A stretch of DNA of 64,000 bases from an uncultured Thermomicrobiaceae bacterium. Lineage in GTDB: Bacteria; Chloroflexota; Chloroflexia; Thermomicrobiales; Thermomicrobiaceae. The stretch lies in NCBI GenBank assembly GCA_938082375.1, contig CALKCJ010000048.1:1-64000 (forward strand). The letters run 5' to 3'. This document shows, piece after piece, positions 34,147-43,354 of this stretch (position 1 is its first letter; the number at the start of each line of letters is the position of its first letter). The notes below the pieces were generated by a model, which worked only from the letters and a program-made list of their open reading frames with translations, searched no databases and was not told where the DNA came from. Both the position numbers and the translations under genes were made by a program.

Positions 34147-35739
34147 ATGAGCGCGACGCAACGACTGTTCGTCCGGCAGAGCTCGGGCCTGGTGCGGACT
34201 ATCAGCGCCTTCGGCGCTATGGTCTTCGGCGTTCACTGCATCAGCCTGTCCTCGTCCGGGCTGATCCCGTTCTCCTGGGTCGCCTCCGTCTGGCCGGGCG
34301 CCTCGATCATCGGCGTGCTGACGGTGGCGATGATCCTCGGCTTGTTTCACGCGTACACCTACGCGTCGATTGGGGCCGCGATGCCGCGCTCCGGCGCCGA
34401 CTACGTGCTCGCCAGCCGGATCCTCAACCCGACCCTGGCCTTCGGGGCGAGCTGGGTGCTGGCCCTCTTCAGCGGCGTGGTCGCCGGCGGCCTGATCGCC
34501 TGGATCCCTGGCACGGCGCTCCCGACGCTGCTCCGGACGATCGGCATCCTGTTCGACAGCCAGACAGCGACAGAGCTGGCGACCTGGTCGGCTTCCCCGA
34601 CAGGCATCCTCGTCATCGGCACTGCCTGCGTCCTGCTGACCTGGGCCACCATGCTCTTGCCTACCCAGACCATCGTGCGCATCCTCGAGGTCGGTTTCTT
34701 CCTCGGCCTGGCGGCCTGGGCGGTGATCTACTTCGCGCTGGCAACCGCCTCCGGGCCGGAGGCGTTCCAGAGCGCCTGGGATCGCTTCATGGGAGCTGGC
34801 TCCTTCGCCAGCCGCATCGACCTCGCGCTGCAGGCCGGGATGGACTACTCGCCCAACGTGGCCATCATGACGCTCGCCGGACTGATCATGGGCTTCTGGA
34901 TCTACTACGGCTACTATATCCCCACCTTCTTTGCAGGCGAGGTGAAGGAAGCCCATCGCAACCTGCTGATCGGCGCGTGGTCGGCGCTGGTCATCACCTG
35001 GCTGATCTTCTCGGCAGCCGACCTGCTGCTGGAGCGGCTGGTACCGCTAGAGTGGATCGCAGCCGAGGGATACCTCTACAACAATACCGACACATTCGCG
35101 ATGCCCTGGATCACCTTCTATGCCTCGATCCTGCGGCCGAACGTGTTGGTGGTGGGCTTGATCACCATCGGCTGGGTCTACACACTGATCAACCTGGCCC
35201 AGACCTACTTCTTCTACACCAGCCGGATCATCTTCTCCTGGGCGTTCGACCGGATCATCCCCAGCGGGATCGCCTACGTTCACCCGCGCGTGGGCAGCCC
35301 AGTGGTGGCGGTGACGCTGATCGCGATCCTGGCCGAGATCGGGGTACTCGACGCCGCGACCCGCGGCATCCTGGCGACCCAGCTCCACTTCGTCTTCTTC
35401 GCGGTGATCACCCAGATCGTCCCAGTGCTCGCCATCACGCTCTTGCCCTTCCTGAAGCCCGACCTGTTCGAGACGGCACCGCGCATCGTGCGGGCCAAGC
35501 TGGGCTCGCTGCCGGTGGTGACGCTGATCGGGGCGATCACGCTCGTCTACCTGGGCTGGATGATTCTCGCCTCCTTCCTCTTCCCGGCGGTAGGCGGCGG
35601 CATCGGCCGCGGCACGATCCTGACCTTCCTGCTGATCTTCCTGATCGGCATCGTCGTCCACGTGGCCAGCCGGCTCTACCGGCTGCGGCGTGAGGGCGTG
35701 GATCTCGCCTGGACGTTCCGTGAGATCCCGCCGGTGTAG
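34147..35739 (+). CDS. APC-superfamily permease
   Basis: A 530-residue polytopic membrane protein with about 12-14 helices. It shows amino-acid/polyamine/organocation features: a GAMVFGVHCIS-type first helix break and a YASIGAAMPRSGADYVLASR loop. Start ATG 34147 follows GGGGGAGGA. Within the glycerol-type operon it should import the substrate or a precursor. Glycerol itself usually enters through a facilitator, so an APC carrier implies a charged or amino compound, an argument that the true substrate is not simple glycerol. Confidence 0.85.
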   Translation: MSATQRLFVRQSSGLVRTISAFGAMVFGVHCISLSSSGLIPFSWVASVWPGASIIGVLTVAMILGLFHAYTYASIGAAMPRSGADYVLASRILNPTLAFGASWVLALFSGVVAGGLIAWIPGTALPTLLRTIGILFDSQTATELATWSASPTGILVIGTACVLLTWATMLLPTQTIVRILEVGFFLGLAAWAVIYFALATASGPEAFQSAWDRFMGAGSFASRIDLALQAGMDYSPNVAIMTLAGLIMGFWIYYGYYIPTFFAGEVKEAHRNLLIGAWSALVITWLIFSAADLLLERLVPLEWIAAEGYLYNNTDTFAMPWITFYASILRPNVLVVGLITIGWVYTLINLAQTYFFYTSRIIFSWAFDRIIPSGIAYVHPRVGSPVVAVTLIAILAEIGVLDAATRGILATQLHFVFFAVITQIVPVLAITLLPFLKPDLFETAPRIVRAKLGSLPVVTLIGAITLVYLGWMILASFLFPAVGGGIGRGTILTFLLIFLIGIVVHVASRLYRLRREGVDLAWTFREIPPV

Positions 35740-35795
35740 GAGGCGGACGCTGGTGGTGACGGCGCGAGAGCTCGGCAGTGCTGGAGGAGTGGCCG

Positions 35796-36752
35796 GTGAA
35801 GCTGTTCCGGATCGTGTACTCGTCGGACTTCCATGCCTCAGAGCTGGTCTTTCGCAAGTTCCTGAGCGCCGGGCTGATGTACCAGGCGCAGGCGCTGGTG
35901 GTCGGGGGCGACCTGACCGGGAAGGCACTGGTGCCCTTGATCCGGGTCGACGGGCGCTATGAGGCGGTCATCGCTGGTGTCCGTCGAGAGGCGGAGACCG
36001 AGGCCGAGCTGAAGCAGCTCCGACGGCTGATCGCCAACGTGGGGTACTATGCCCAGGAGATGACCCCGGACGAGGCCCGCTACTATGCCGAGCACCCGGC
36101 CGAGCAGCTTCAGCTCTTCCGGCGCGGGATCGAAGAGCAGCTCACGCGCTGGCTCGAACTAGCCGAACAGCACCTGCGGCCCCGCGGCATCCCGCTCTAC
36201 TTGATCCCGGGCAACGACGACCCACTCTTCGTCGACGAGATCCTGGGTCGCTGCTCCAGCAGCATCGTCAACGTGGATCGACGCCGGGTCGAGGTGGCCG
36301 GCGGGGAGTACACGCTGATCGGCCTTGGGGTGAGCAACGAGACCCCCTGGCGCTGCCCGCGCGACTGGCCGGAGGAGCGAATCGAGCTGGAACTGCGCCA
36401 GCTCCTCCAGCCAGTGCCGGCTCGCGAACGGGCTATCCTGCTGGTGCACGTGCCGCCGTACGACTCCGGGCTCGACACGGCACCGGCGCTCGACCAGGAG
36501 CTGCGCATCCGCTATGCCGGCGGGCAGGTGCTGATGGAGCCAGTCGGGTCGCGTGCCGTCCGGCGGGTCATCGAGGAGGTCCAGCCGCTGCTGGGGCTGC
36601 ACGGCCACATCCACGAGTCGCCCGGCTTCCGCAAGCTGGGCCGGACGCTGTGCGTCAATGTCGGGAGCGAGTACGCCGAGGGTATCCTGCGGGCAGCGAT
36701 CGTCAACCTGGAACGCGGCAGGGTGAAAGGGTACCTCCCGATCTCGGGCTAG
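35796..36752 (+). CDS. Calcineurin-like metallophosphoesterase
   Basis: A 318-residue enzyme with the five metallophosphoesterase motifs: D-x-H (YSSDFHAS), GGD (VVGGDLTG), GND (LIPGNDDPLF), a lone histidine (LLVHVPPYDS) and GHIH (LHGHIHES). These bind two metal ions and cut phosphomono- or diesters. In this operon it could release glycerol or another polyol from a phosphodiester before kinase action. The start is GTG 35796 behind GGAGGAG; the ORF starts at 35778 upstream. Confidence 0.88.
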   Translation: MKLFRIVYSSDFHASELVFRKFLSAGLMYQAQALVVGGDLTGKALVPLIRVDGRYEAVIAGVRREAETEAELKQLRRLIANVGYYAQEMTPDEARYYAEHPAEQLQLFRRGIEEQLTRWLELAEQHLRPRGIPLYLIPGNDDPLFVDEILGRCSSSIVNVDRRRVEVAGGEYTLIGLGVSNETPWRCPRDWPEERIELELRQLLQPVPARERAILLVHVPPYDSGLDTAPALDQELRIRYAGGQVLMEPVGSRAVRRVIEEVQPLLGLHGHIHESPGFRKLGRTLCVNVGSEYAEGILRAAIVNLERGRVKGYLPISG

Positions 36753-36779
36753 CGTCCGGCCCGGCGCCGGGCCGGACGC
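36752..36779. repeat. Perfect 28-base palindrome between two operon genes
   Basis: Two 14-base arms (GCGTCCGGCCCGGC and its exact complement) meet without a loop between the metallophosphoesterase stop and the kinase start; the arm includes the last base of the stop codon. In RNA it forms a very stable hairpin. No T-run follows, so it is not a standard terminator; it may be an mRNA stabiliser or attenuator that lowers kinase expression. Confidence 0.75.
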
Positions 36780-36803
36780 GCGCAGCGTCAGAAGGAGCCG
36801 GAC

Positions 36804-38285
36804 ATGGACGTCGTTCTCGGCATCGATCACGGCACCACGCGCACCAAGGTGCTGGCCCTCGACCGCCGCCTGCGGATTGTCGCGGAGGGGGCTGCCGAGC
36901 TGCCCCAGCACTTTCCCCGGCCTGGCTGGGTCGAGCAGAGCCCGCAGGACATCCTGGAGACGACGCGGGCCGCGATCGCGCGCTGCCTGGCGGCACTGCC
37001 GGCTGAGGCGAGCATCGCCGGGCTCGGCCTGGCGAACCAGGGCGAGACCGTCCTGGCCTGGGATCGTGAGACGGGGCAACCGGTCTACCCGGCCATCGTC
37101 TGGCAGGATCGGCGCACAGCCGACCGCTGCGCCGAGCTGGCTGCGGCCGGCCACGACCGGCTGGTGCATGAGCGCACTGGGCTCTACCTCGATCCCTATT
37201 TTTCGGCGACCAAGGTCTGGTGGATCCTCACCCACGTGCCGGACGCGCAGCGCTTGGCCCGCGTCGGCCGGCTGCTCGTGGGTACGACCGATGCCTGGAT
37301 TCTCTGGAACCTCTCTGGCCGCCGCTTGTTCCTGACCGACACGACCACCGCCTCCCGTACCGCGCTGCTCAACCTGCGCACCCTGACCTGGGATCGCGAC
37401 CTGCTCGACCTCTTCGAGATCCCACGAGCGGTGCTGCCGGATATCGCGGCGAGCACCGGGATCGTCGGCGCGGTAGAGTTGCCCGGCTGGCCGGAGCTGG
37501 TGCCGGTAGCCGGGCTGGCGGTAGACCAGCAGGCGGCACTCTTCAGCCACGCCTGCTTGGAGCCGGGGATGGTCAAGGCGACCTACGGTACCGGCACGTT
37601 TGTCCTGATGCAGATCGGGCCGGAGCCACGCCTCTCCCAGCGCGGCCTGGTGACGACCGTCGCCTGGACGCTCGACGGCCAGGCGAGCTACGCGCTCGAC
37701 GGTGGCATCTACACCACCGGCGCGGCAGTGCAGTGGCTCGTTGAAGGGTTGCGCATCCTGGAGCGTCCGGAGCAGAGCGCCGAGGTGGCGCGCTCGGTAC
37801 CCGACAGCGACGACGTCTATGTCGTCCCGGCCTTCTCCGGCCTGGCCGCGCCCTACTGGGATCCGCGAGCCCGCGGGCTGATCATCGGGCTGACCCGCGG
37901 CACGAGCTGGGCGCACGTGGTACGCGCCACGCTGGAGGGGATCGCCTACCGGGTGCGGGATGTGGTCGAGGCGATGGAAGCTGACGCCGGGGCACCGCTC
38001 CAGGTGCTGCGGGTGGACGGCGGGCCGACCCGCAACTCCTTCCTCATGCAGTTCCAGGCCGATGTGCTGGGGGTGCCGGTCGAAGTCGCCGAGACGACCG
38101 AGGCGACGGCGCGGGGTGCGGCGCTCCTGGCCGGACTCGGCCTGGGCTGGTGGACGACTGGCGACGTGGGAGCGAGCTGGCGGCCGGCGGCACGTTACGA
38201 GCCGGCAATGAGCGAGGACGAGCGCGAGCGCCGCTACGCGCGGTGGCGGCGCGCCGTCGAGCGCGCCCGCGACTGGGCTGAGTAG
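36804..38285 (+). CDS. Glycerol kinase-like FGGY carbohydrate kinase
   Basis: A 493-residue FGGY kinase with glycerol-kinase hallmarks: DHGTTRTKVL, HFPRPGWVEQSP, WQDRRTAD, YFSATK, AVDQQAALF, TYGTGTFVL and VVPAFSGLAAPYWDP. It phosphorylates a polyol using ATP. The canonical glycerol-binding pair Arg-Glu in NQRET (R83-E84 of E. coli GlpK) reads NQGET here (G80-E81), so one substrate-binding arginine is missing. W100, Y132 and the catalytic aspartate of VDQQAAL are kept. Hence a closely related substrate is plausible. Last gene of the operon that begins with the GntR gene. Confidence 0.85.
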   Translation: MDVVLGIDHGTTRTKVLALDRRLRIVAEGAAELPQHFPRPGWVEQSPQDILETTRAAIARCLAALPAEASIAGLGLANQGETVLAWDRETGQPVYPAIVWQDRRTADRCAELAAAGHDRLVHERTGLYLDPYFSATKVWWILTHVPDAQRLARVGRLLVGTTDAWILWNLSGRRLFLTDTTTASRTALLNLRTLTWDRDLLDLFEIPRAVLPDIAASTGIVGAVELPGWPELVPVAGLAVDQQAALFSHACLEPGMVKATYGTGTFVLMQIGPEPRLSQRGLVTTVAWTLDGQASYALDGGIYTTGAAVQWLVEGLRILERPEQSAEVARSVPDSDDVYVVPAFSGLAAPYWDPRARGLIIGLTRGTSWAHVVRATLEGIAYRVRDVVEAMEADAGAPLQVLRVDGGPTRNSFLMQFQADVLGVPVEVAETTEATARGAALLAGLGLGWWTTGDVGASWRPAARYEPAMSEDERERRYARWRRAVERARDWAE

Positions 38286-38308
38286 CCGCCGCTCGTCGTG
38301 GTAGCGCG

Positions 38309-39070
38309 CTAGCCGCTCGCACGCTCGCGGATGGCGACCTCCTGTGGGAGGAGATCTTCGCAGATATCCTTCTCGAATTGCTCCAAGTGGCAGCGCATCG
38401 CCTCGCGCGCCTGTGCGGGGTCACCCTGAGCGATAGCGACATAGATCGCCTCGTGCCCCTCCAGCGACCGCCGCACGCGCTCGGGCGTCCGGCCGGTCAG
38501 CCGCCAGCCGCTGAAGAGCACCTGCGAGAGCGGGCGGCGTGCCTCGCGCAGCAGCCGGTTGCGCGCCGCGGCCATAATTGCTTCGTGGAACGCAACGTCG
38601 TGCTGGGCGAAAGTCGAGGTGTCGTGCACGACCTCACGCATGGCCCGAAGTTCGGCTTCCATCGCCTCCAGATCGGCCGGCGTGCGCCGCAGCGCGGCCA
38701 GCTCGGCAGCGGCCAGCTCCAGCACCTTGCGGAGCTCGAGTACCTCGTCCAGCCAGTCTACCGCTTGACCCGAACGGACGCGCTCGAAGAGGATCAGCGG
38801 GTCGAGGTGATCCCAGAAATCAGGTGGTTGGATCCACATGCCGCTGCCATGCCGAACCGTGATCAGGCCTTTCGACGCCAGCACCCGTACCGCCTCGCGA
38901 ATGACGGTTCGGCTGACGCCGAACTGCCGCGCTAGCTCGGGCTCGGTCGGCAGTGCTGTCCCCGGCTGCAGGGCGCCGCTGACGATCTGCTGCGCGATCT
39001 GCTGCACGACGCCTTCGTGCAGGCGTGCCTGGTTCACCGGGCGGTAAGTCGTGGATCGGGAAGTGCTCAA
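38309..39070 (-). CDS. FadR-type GntR transcriptional regulator
   Basis: A GntR regulator of the FadR/VanR branch: winged helix (LPTEPELARQFGVSRTVIRE, ASKGLITVRHGSG) and an all-helical FCD effector domain with the metal-binding histidines (HDVAFHEAI and HEAIYVAIAQGD). The start is uncertain; the TTG at 39070 gives a family-like N-terminus of 13 residues before the first helix, whereas the open frame extends to 39283 with unconvincing sequence. It is divergent from the dehydratase gene and an inverted repeat lies between, so it probably controls that gene. Confidence 0.85.
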   Translation of the reverse strand: MSTSRSTTYRPVNQARLHEGVVQQIAQQIVSGALQPGTALPTEPELARQFGVSRTVIREAVRVLASKGLITVRHGSGMWIQPPDFWDHLDPLILFERVRSGQAVDWLDEVLELRKVLELAAAELAALRRTPADLEAMEAELRAMREVVHDTSTFAQHDVAFHEAIMAAARNRLLREARRPLSQVLFSGWRLTGRTPERVRRSLEGHEAIYVAIAQGDPAQAREAMRCHLEQFEKDICEDLLPQEVAIRERASG

Positions 39071-39241
39071 GGTTGGCCCCGCTTTCTGCGATCCTCTCCG
39101 GCCATGCCTGGCCGGGGTCGAGTCGATTTGTCCTGACCACGAGCCGGGCATCGATTGCCGGTGTTCTCTCCCCTGCCTGACAGTATCGCACATTCGCTGA
39201 GCTCTCGCCGGAGATGCCGCGATCGCTCGCGGCTTTCCCGC

Positions 39242-39270
39242 TTGACGCGCGCGACGCTGGCCACTATGCT
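39242..39270 (+). promoter_or_regulatory. Promoter of the enolase-superfamily dehydratase gene
   Basis: TTGACG (39242-39247), 17 bases, TATGCT (39265-39270), facing the dehydratase gene, followed at once by the inverted repeat listed next. Confidence 0.6.
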
Positions 39271-39278
39271 GATCTGTA

Positions 39279-39299
39279 CTCATCAGATGACTCGATGAG
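39279..39299. promoter_or_regulatory. Likely FadR-type operator
   Basis: CTCATC and GATGAG arms separated by nine bases overlap the predicted transcription start. Position between the divergent regulator and dehydratase makes it the expected operator of the FadR-type protein. Confidence 0.55.
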
Positions 39300-39366
39300 C
39301 TACCCTCCTTTGTGGGGACAAAAACCGGGCTTAGGCAGCCGCTGATCGGCTGGAGCGGGGTGCGAA

Positions 39367-40578
39367 GTGAAGGTCACGGCGATCGAAACGATTCGGCTGG
39401 GTGAGTTCCCCAACCTGCTCTGGACGCGTGTCCATACCGATGAGGGGCTCATCGGTCTAGGGGAGGCATTCTATGGGGCTCAGGCGGTCGAGGCGTACGT
39501 CCACGAGACCGTCGCGCCGTATCTGCTGGGCAAGGATCCGCTCCAGATCGATCGTCATGCCCGGGCCTTGATCGGCTATGTCGGCTTTCGCAGCAGCGGC
39601 GTCGAGACACGTGGGAACTCGGCGATCGAGCTGGCACTCTGGGACATCTTCGGCCAGGCCACCGGCCAGCCACTCTACCAGCTCCTCGGCGGGCTCAGCC
39701 GCGAGCGGATCCGGGTGTACAACACCTGTGCTGGCTACCGCTACGTGCGCGCTCGGCCCAGCGAGCGGCTGACTGCCGGCTGGGGGCTCCCCGAGGGGGA
39801 GCCGGAAGGCCCGTACGAAGACCTCGACGCCTTCCTCCGCCGTGCCGACGAGCTTGCCCGGAGCCTGCTCGAGCAGGGGATCACCGGGATGAAGATCTGG
39901 CCCTTCGATCCCTATGCCGAGGAGAGCGGTGGGCTCTTCATCTCTCCGGAAGGGCTCGAGCGAGCGCTTGAGCCCTTCCGCAAGATCCGTGCCGCGGTCG
40001 GCGACCGGATGGACATCATGGTCGAGCTGCACTCGCTCTGGAGCTTACCGGCTGCTATCCGCATCGCGCGGGCGCTCGAGCCCTTCGAGCCGTTTTGGTT
40101 CGAAGACCCGATCAAGATGGAGAGCCTGGCCGACCTCGCCCACTTCGCCCGCAGCACACGCGTGCCGGTCTGTGCCAGCGAGACGCTGGGGAGCCGCTTC
40201 GCCTTCCGTGAGCTGCTCGAGCAGCACTGCGTCGGCGTGGTGATGCTGGATATCGGCTGGGTCGGCGGCCTGGGCGAGGCCAAGAAGATCGCCGCGATGG
40301 CCGAGGCGTACCACCTGCCAATCGCACCACACGACTGCACCGGGCCGGTGCTGCTGACCGCCTCCGTTCACCTCTCAGCCAACGCACCGAACGCGCTGAT
40401 CCAGGAGATCGTACGCGCCCATTACTGGGGCTGGTACCGGGAGCTGGTGACCGAACTCCCACCGCTCGAGGGCGGCTCTATCGCGCCCCTGCACGGCCCC
40501 GGGCTCGGCACGCACTTACGGCCGGAGGTGCTCGAGCGGCCCGACGCGGCGATCCGGCGACAGGAGCTCGCGTACTGA
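39367..40578 (+). CDS. Enolase-superfamily sugar-acid dehydratase (mandelate racemase subgroup)
   Basis: A 403-residue member of the mandelate racemase/galactonate dehydratase group. Motifs include MKIW (base region), MVELHSLW, FWFEDP and CASETL (metal ligands), and APHDCTGP (catalytic histidine). It should dehydrate an aldonic acid to a 2-keto-3-deoxy acid. The first GTG at 39367 has GGAGCGGGG upstream. Regulation by the divergent FadR-type protein would fit sugar-acid induction. Exact substrate cannot be told. Confidence 0.83.
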   Translation: MKVTAIETIRLGEFPNLLWTRVHTDEGLIGLGEAFYGAQAVEAYVHETVAPYLLGKDPLQIDRHARALIGYVGFRSSGVETRGNSAIELALWDIFGQATGQPLYQLLGGLSRERIRVYNTCAGYRYVRARPSERLTAGWGLPEGEPEGPYEDLDAFLRRADELARSLLEQGITGMKIWPFDPYAEESGGLFISPEGLERALEPFRKIRAAVGDRMDIMVELHSLWSLPAAIRIARALEPFEPFWFEDPIKMESLADLAHFARSTRVPVCASETLGSRFAFRELLEQHCVGVVMLDIGWVGGLGEAKKIAAMAEAYHLPIAPHDCTGPVLLTASVHLSANAPNALIQEIVRAHYWGWYRELVTELPPLEGGSIAPLHGPGLGTHLRPEVLERPDAAIRRQELAY

Positions 40579-40598
40579 CGCGCTGAGCGCTGCGCGGC

Positions 40599-43094
40599 TT
40601 AGGCACAGCGCCGCCGGAGCACGCAATAGAGCGCGATGGCCAGGGCGGCCCAGGAGAGCACCAGCGGCGCATCCGGCAGCTCGGACGGTAGCAGGTAAGC
40701 CATGATCAGGATGGCTGCGGTGATCGCGAGCTGGCGAGCGCGTACACTGCCGGAGAGCCGGCCTGCCGCCAGCGCGGCGGCGATAAGTATCCCGGCAGCC
40801 AGCGCCGGTTCGCCGGTCGGCGGGTCGGCCGGAAACAGGGAGAGGCCGAGCCGCTCGGGAGAGAGCGCTGAGTTGAGCGCGTGGAGCAGGGCGAGGACGA
40901 CGCCGGCTACCATCGGCAGGTAGAGCGGGCTCGGCAATCCCCATCGCCGGTGCCACCCGAAACCGAGCCCCGTTTGCCGCTCCAGAGCGACCGCCAGTAC
41001 GAAGACGAGGGCCCAACCGGCGGTCAGTACCACCCCGGACGTCTCGAACGGCAGGACGTAGATCATGAGGAGCAGGCTCGCTGCCGCCAGGCAGGAGCGC
41101 ACCGGTAGCGACCGGACGAAGTATCCAGCTACCAGGAGAGCGCCGAGGAGGGCAGCGAAGGTGCCACTCTCCGGGCCGATGAACGGCCTCTCGTGCTCCA
41201 GGCCGGCCATGAGCTGCTTTGGAGGGTACTCGACGACCACCAGGTGGCCGAAGGCGAGCGCGCCGAGGGCCAGCGCGGCGACCCCGGCGTAGCCATGCCG
41301 CCGCTCGTCGTAGACCCAGGCAAGCGTAAGCGCCAGTGTCGCCCAGCCGATCGCGACTAGTGGCCCGTCGAGCCGGAGCGGAAAGGCGAGCGCTAGCGCC
41401 GCCACTCCTGCTCCGATTCCGGTCAGTGCGACCGGGTGGCGCTCGCCCCCTGCGCGCAGGGCGTAGCCACCAAGCAGCCCGGTCACCAGCGCGATCGCCA
41501 GGAGAAATAGCCCTCGGTAGCGGGCGGCCCCGCCCGCGAGGAGCGACAGACCACCCCCCATGAGGAAAGCCGTGCTCGCTAGCAGGAGCAGTGCCGGCCA
41601 GAGAGCCGGACGACGTGGGGGAACCCTGAACTCCTCAGCCACAGCCGCCAGTGCGTTCAAGGCCCAGAAGCCGGCGAGGAGGGGCAGGCCGAGTGAGGGC
41701 GAGATACCCTGCATCACCCAGCGGCCGAGCTGGGGGGCAAGCAGAACGAAGGCCACCAGCGGCAGCCAGGCCCAGCCCCGCCGCAACGTGACCACGGTTA
41801 CCACGATCAGGGAAGCTGCCAGAAACGCGACCGTGGCCGGGGTGAAGGCCAGACCGAGCAGCATGGGTGTTGCGAGCGCCAGGGCCAGCGCTAACCCGGC
41901 TGCTGGCGCTGAGCCGGCCCAAGCGGCGAGCGCGCTGGCAGCCACAGCCAGTGCCAGCATCGCAGCCAGGCCGGCTTCCACCGGCATCAGCTCGTAGAGC
42001 TGCACGCCTCCGAGCAGCGCCAGGCTGCCGGTCAGAAGCCCAGCGGCCAGGAGCGCGTGGCCGAGCCCTCTCCTCCGGCCCCCGAAGGCCCAGGCGCTAC
42101 TCGCCAGGAGCAGCGTGCTCGCGGTCATCCCGGCGAGAAGCACGTAGATACGGCCGGCCCACCCTTGGGCGAGCGCGAGCGTGACCAGCCCGAGTGCGCC
42201 GAGCGCGAGCACCACGCCGCCGAACCGGGTCAACCACGGTCCAGCCGCCGGCCTCGCCGCAGTCGCTGGCTCGGCCGCAGCCGCGTGCCACCGCGGGGAC
42301 TCTTCCCAGGTGACGATTTCTTGCCAGGGCTCAGGCTCATGCGCCGGTGGCGCTGCTACTTCAGCAGGCTCGAACGGCGCGTGAGGAGGCACCAGCGTTG
42401 GTGTGGCCTGTGCCTCGACCTGCGCGATCGGAGCAGGAGGCGTCAGCGCGCTGGCCAGGAGCTGCTGGAGCTGGGCCTCGAGGATGCGCAGCCGCTCCTC
42501 GAGTAGGGCCATCCGCTCCTGGTCGGTTAGCAGCGGCGCCTCCGGCTCGGGGACACGAGTCGCTTCTGGCTCTTCACGTTCCGGCGGGTGATGCGGCCCG
42601 GGTGGTGGCGGGGGCTCGGAGAGTAGCGGCGGGTGCAGCTCGCCCTCGAGGGGCGTCGCCAGGGTGGAGTCGGCCCTGACGCCGTTCTCAGCGGCCAGGC
42701 GGATCGCTTGGAACAGGTCCTCCGGTCGGATGCTCTTGACTAGGTAGCCTTTGGCACCGGCTCGGGCGGCGTGGTGCCGGTACTCGTCGTTCTGGTACAT
42801 CGTCAGCATGACCACGTGGGTGTCGGGGAAGTGGCGGACGATCTGCTCGGTGGCGCGGATCCCATCCAGCCCCGGCATGCTGATGTCCATCAGCACCACA
42901 TCGGGGTGGAGCTCCCGGACACGCTCGATTGCCTCTCTGCCGGTAGCCGCCTCGCCGACGACTTCGATGGCGTCGTCGGTCTGGATGAGCTGACGGAGGC
43001 CTTCGCGGAACAGATCATGGTCGTCCACGATCAGGACGCGGATACGCTGGTCGTTGTCCCTGGCGGCTTCTGCCCCATCTCCACCTGGCAGCAC
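40599..43094 (-). CDS. Response-regulator receiver domain fused to DUF2339-like membrane protein
   Basis: An 831-residue single reading frame with two unlike halves. Residues 18-140 are a canonical NarL-type receiver domain: D24/D25 (LIVDDHDLF), phosphoacceptor D70 (VVLMDISMPGLDG), T98 (VVMLTMYQN) and K120 (KGYLVKSIRPEDL), so it can be phosphorylated. Residues 141-290 are a Pro/Glu-rich linker with a short coiled coil (ERMALLEERLRILEAQLQQL). From about 290 to the end there are some 20 hydrophobic segments in the style of DUF2339 proteins, ending in CVLRRRCA. The expected LuxR-type DNA-binding domain is absent. The output should therefore act in the membrane. The GTG start has only a weak site. 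No histidine kinase is adjacent. Confidence 0.85.
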   Translation of the reverse strand: MLPGGDGAEAARDNDQRIRVLIVDDHDLFREGLRQLIQTDDAIEVVGEAATGREAIERVRELHPDVVLMDISMPGLDGIRATEQIVRHFPDTHVVMLTMYQNDEYRHHAARAGAKGYLVKSIRPEDLFQAIRLAAENGVRADSTLATPLEGELHPPLLSEPPPPPGPHHPPEREEPEATRVPEPEAPLLTDQERMALLEERLRILEAQLQQLLASALTPPAPIAQVEAQATPTLVPPHAPFEPAEVAAPPAHEPEPWQEIVTWEESPRWHAAAAEPATAARPAAGPWLTRFGGVVLALGALGLVTLALAQGWAGRIYVLLAGMTASTLLLASSAWAFGGRRRGLGHALLAAGLLTGSLALLGGVQLYELMPVEAGLAAMLALAVAASALAAWAGSAPAAGLALALALATPMLLGLAFTPATVAFLAASLIVVTVVTLRRGWAWLPLVAFVLLAPQLGRWVMQGISPSLGLPLLAGFWALNALAAVAEEFRVPPRRPALWPALLLLASTAFLMGGGLSLLAGGAARYRGLFLLAIALVTGLLGGYALRAGGERHPVALTGIGAGVAALALAFPLRLDGPLVAIGWATLALTLAWVYDERRHGYAGVAALALGALAFGHLVVVEYPPKQLMAGLEHERPFIGPESGTFAALLGALLVAGYFVRSLPVRSCLAAASLLLMIYVLPFETSGVVLTAGWALVFVLAVALERQTGLGFGWHRRWGLPSPLYLPMVAGVVLALLHALNSALSPERLGLSLFPADPPTGEPALAAGILIAAALAAGRLSGSVRARQLAITAAILIMAYLLPSELPDAPLVLSWAALAIALYCVLRRRCA

Positions 43095-43354
43095 CGTGTC
43101 ACAGCCCTTCCGGCATCGTGCCGCGGCTTCGGCCGCTCGTGGCTCGGACGCGTGCCATCATCCCAAGCACGGCGGTGCGCTCTAATTCTCTCACCCCCGC
43201 CGGTGCTCCTGGTAGGGGAAATGGACCAGTGATAGAAGCCACGAGGCTACGGGCTCGGACGTGGCGTCGAAATTTCAGCTCTTCGTTCGTCGTCTCGTTG
43301 AAGACGGTGAGCGGGCGCGCAGCGCGTACTACGAGAAGCGAAAGGGGGCAGGAG

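Noticed and set aside
36159-37916. 585-codon minus-strand open frame opposite the phosphoesterase and kinase genes
   Set aside because: It is antisense to two genes with full sets of catalytic motifs; its translation is Gln/Asp/Arg-rich without family features. High GC keeps such frames open.
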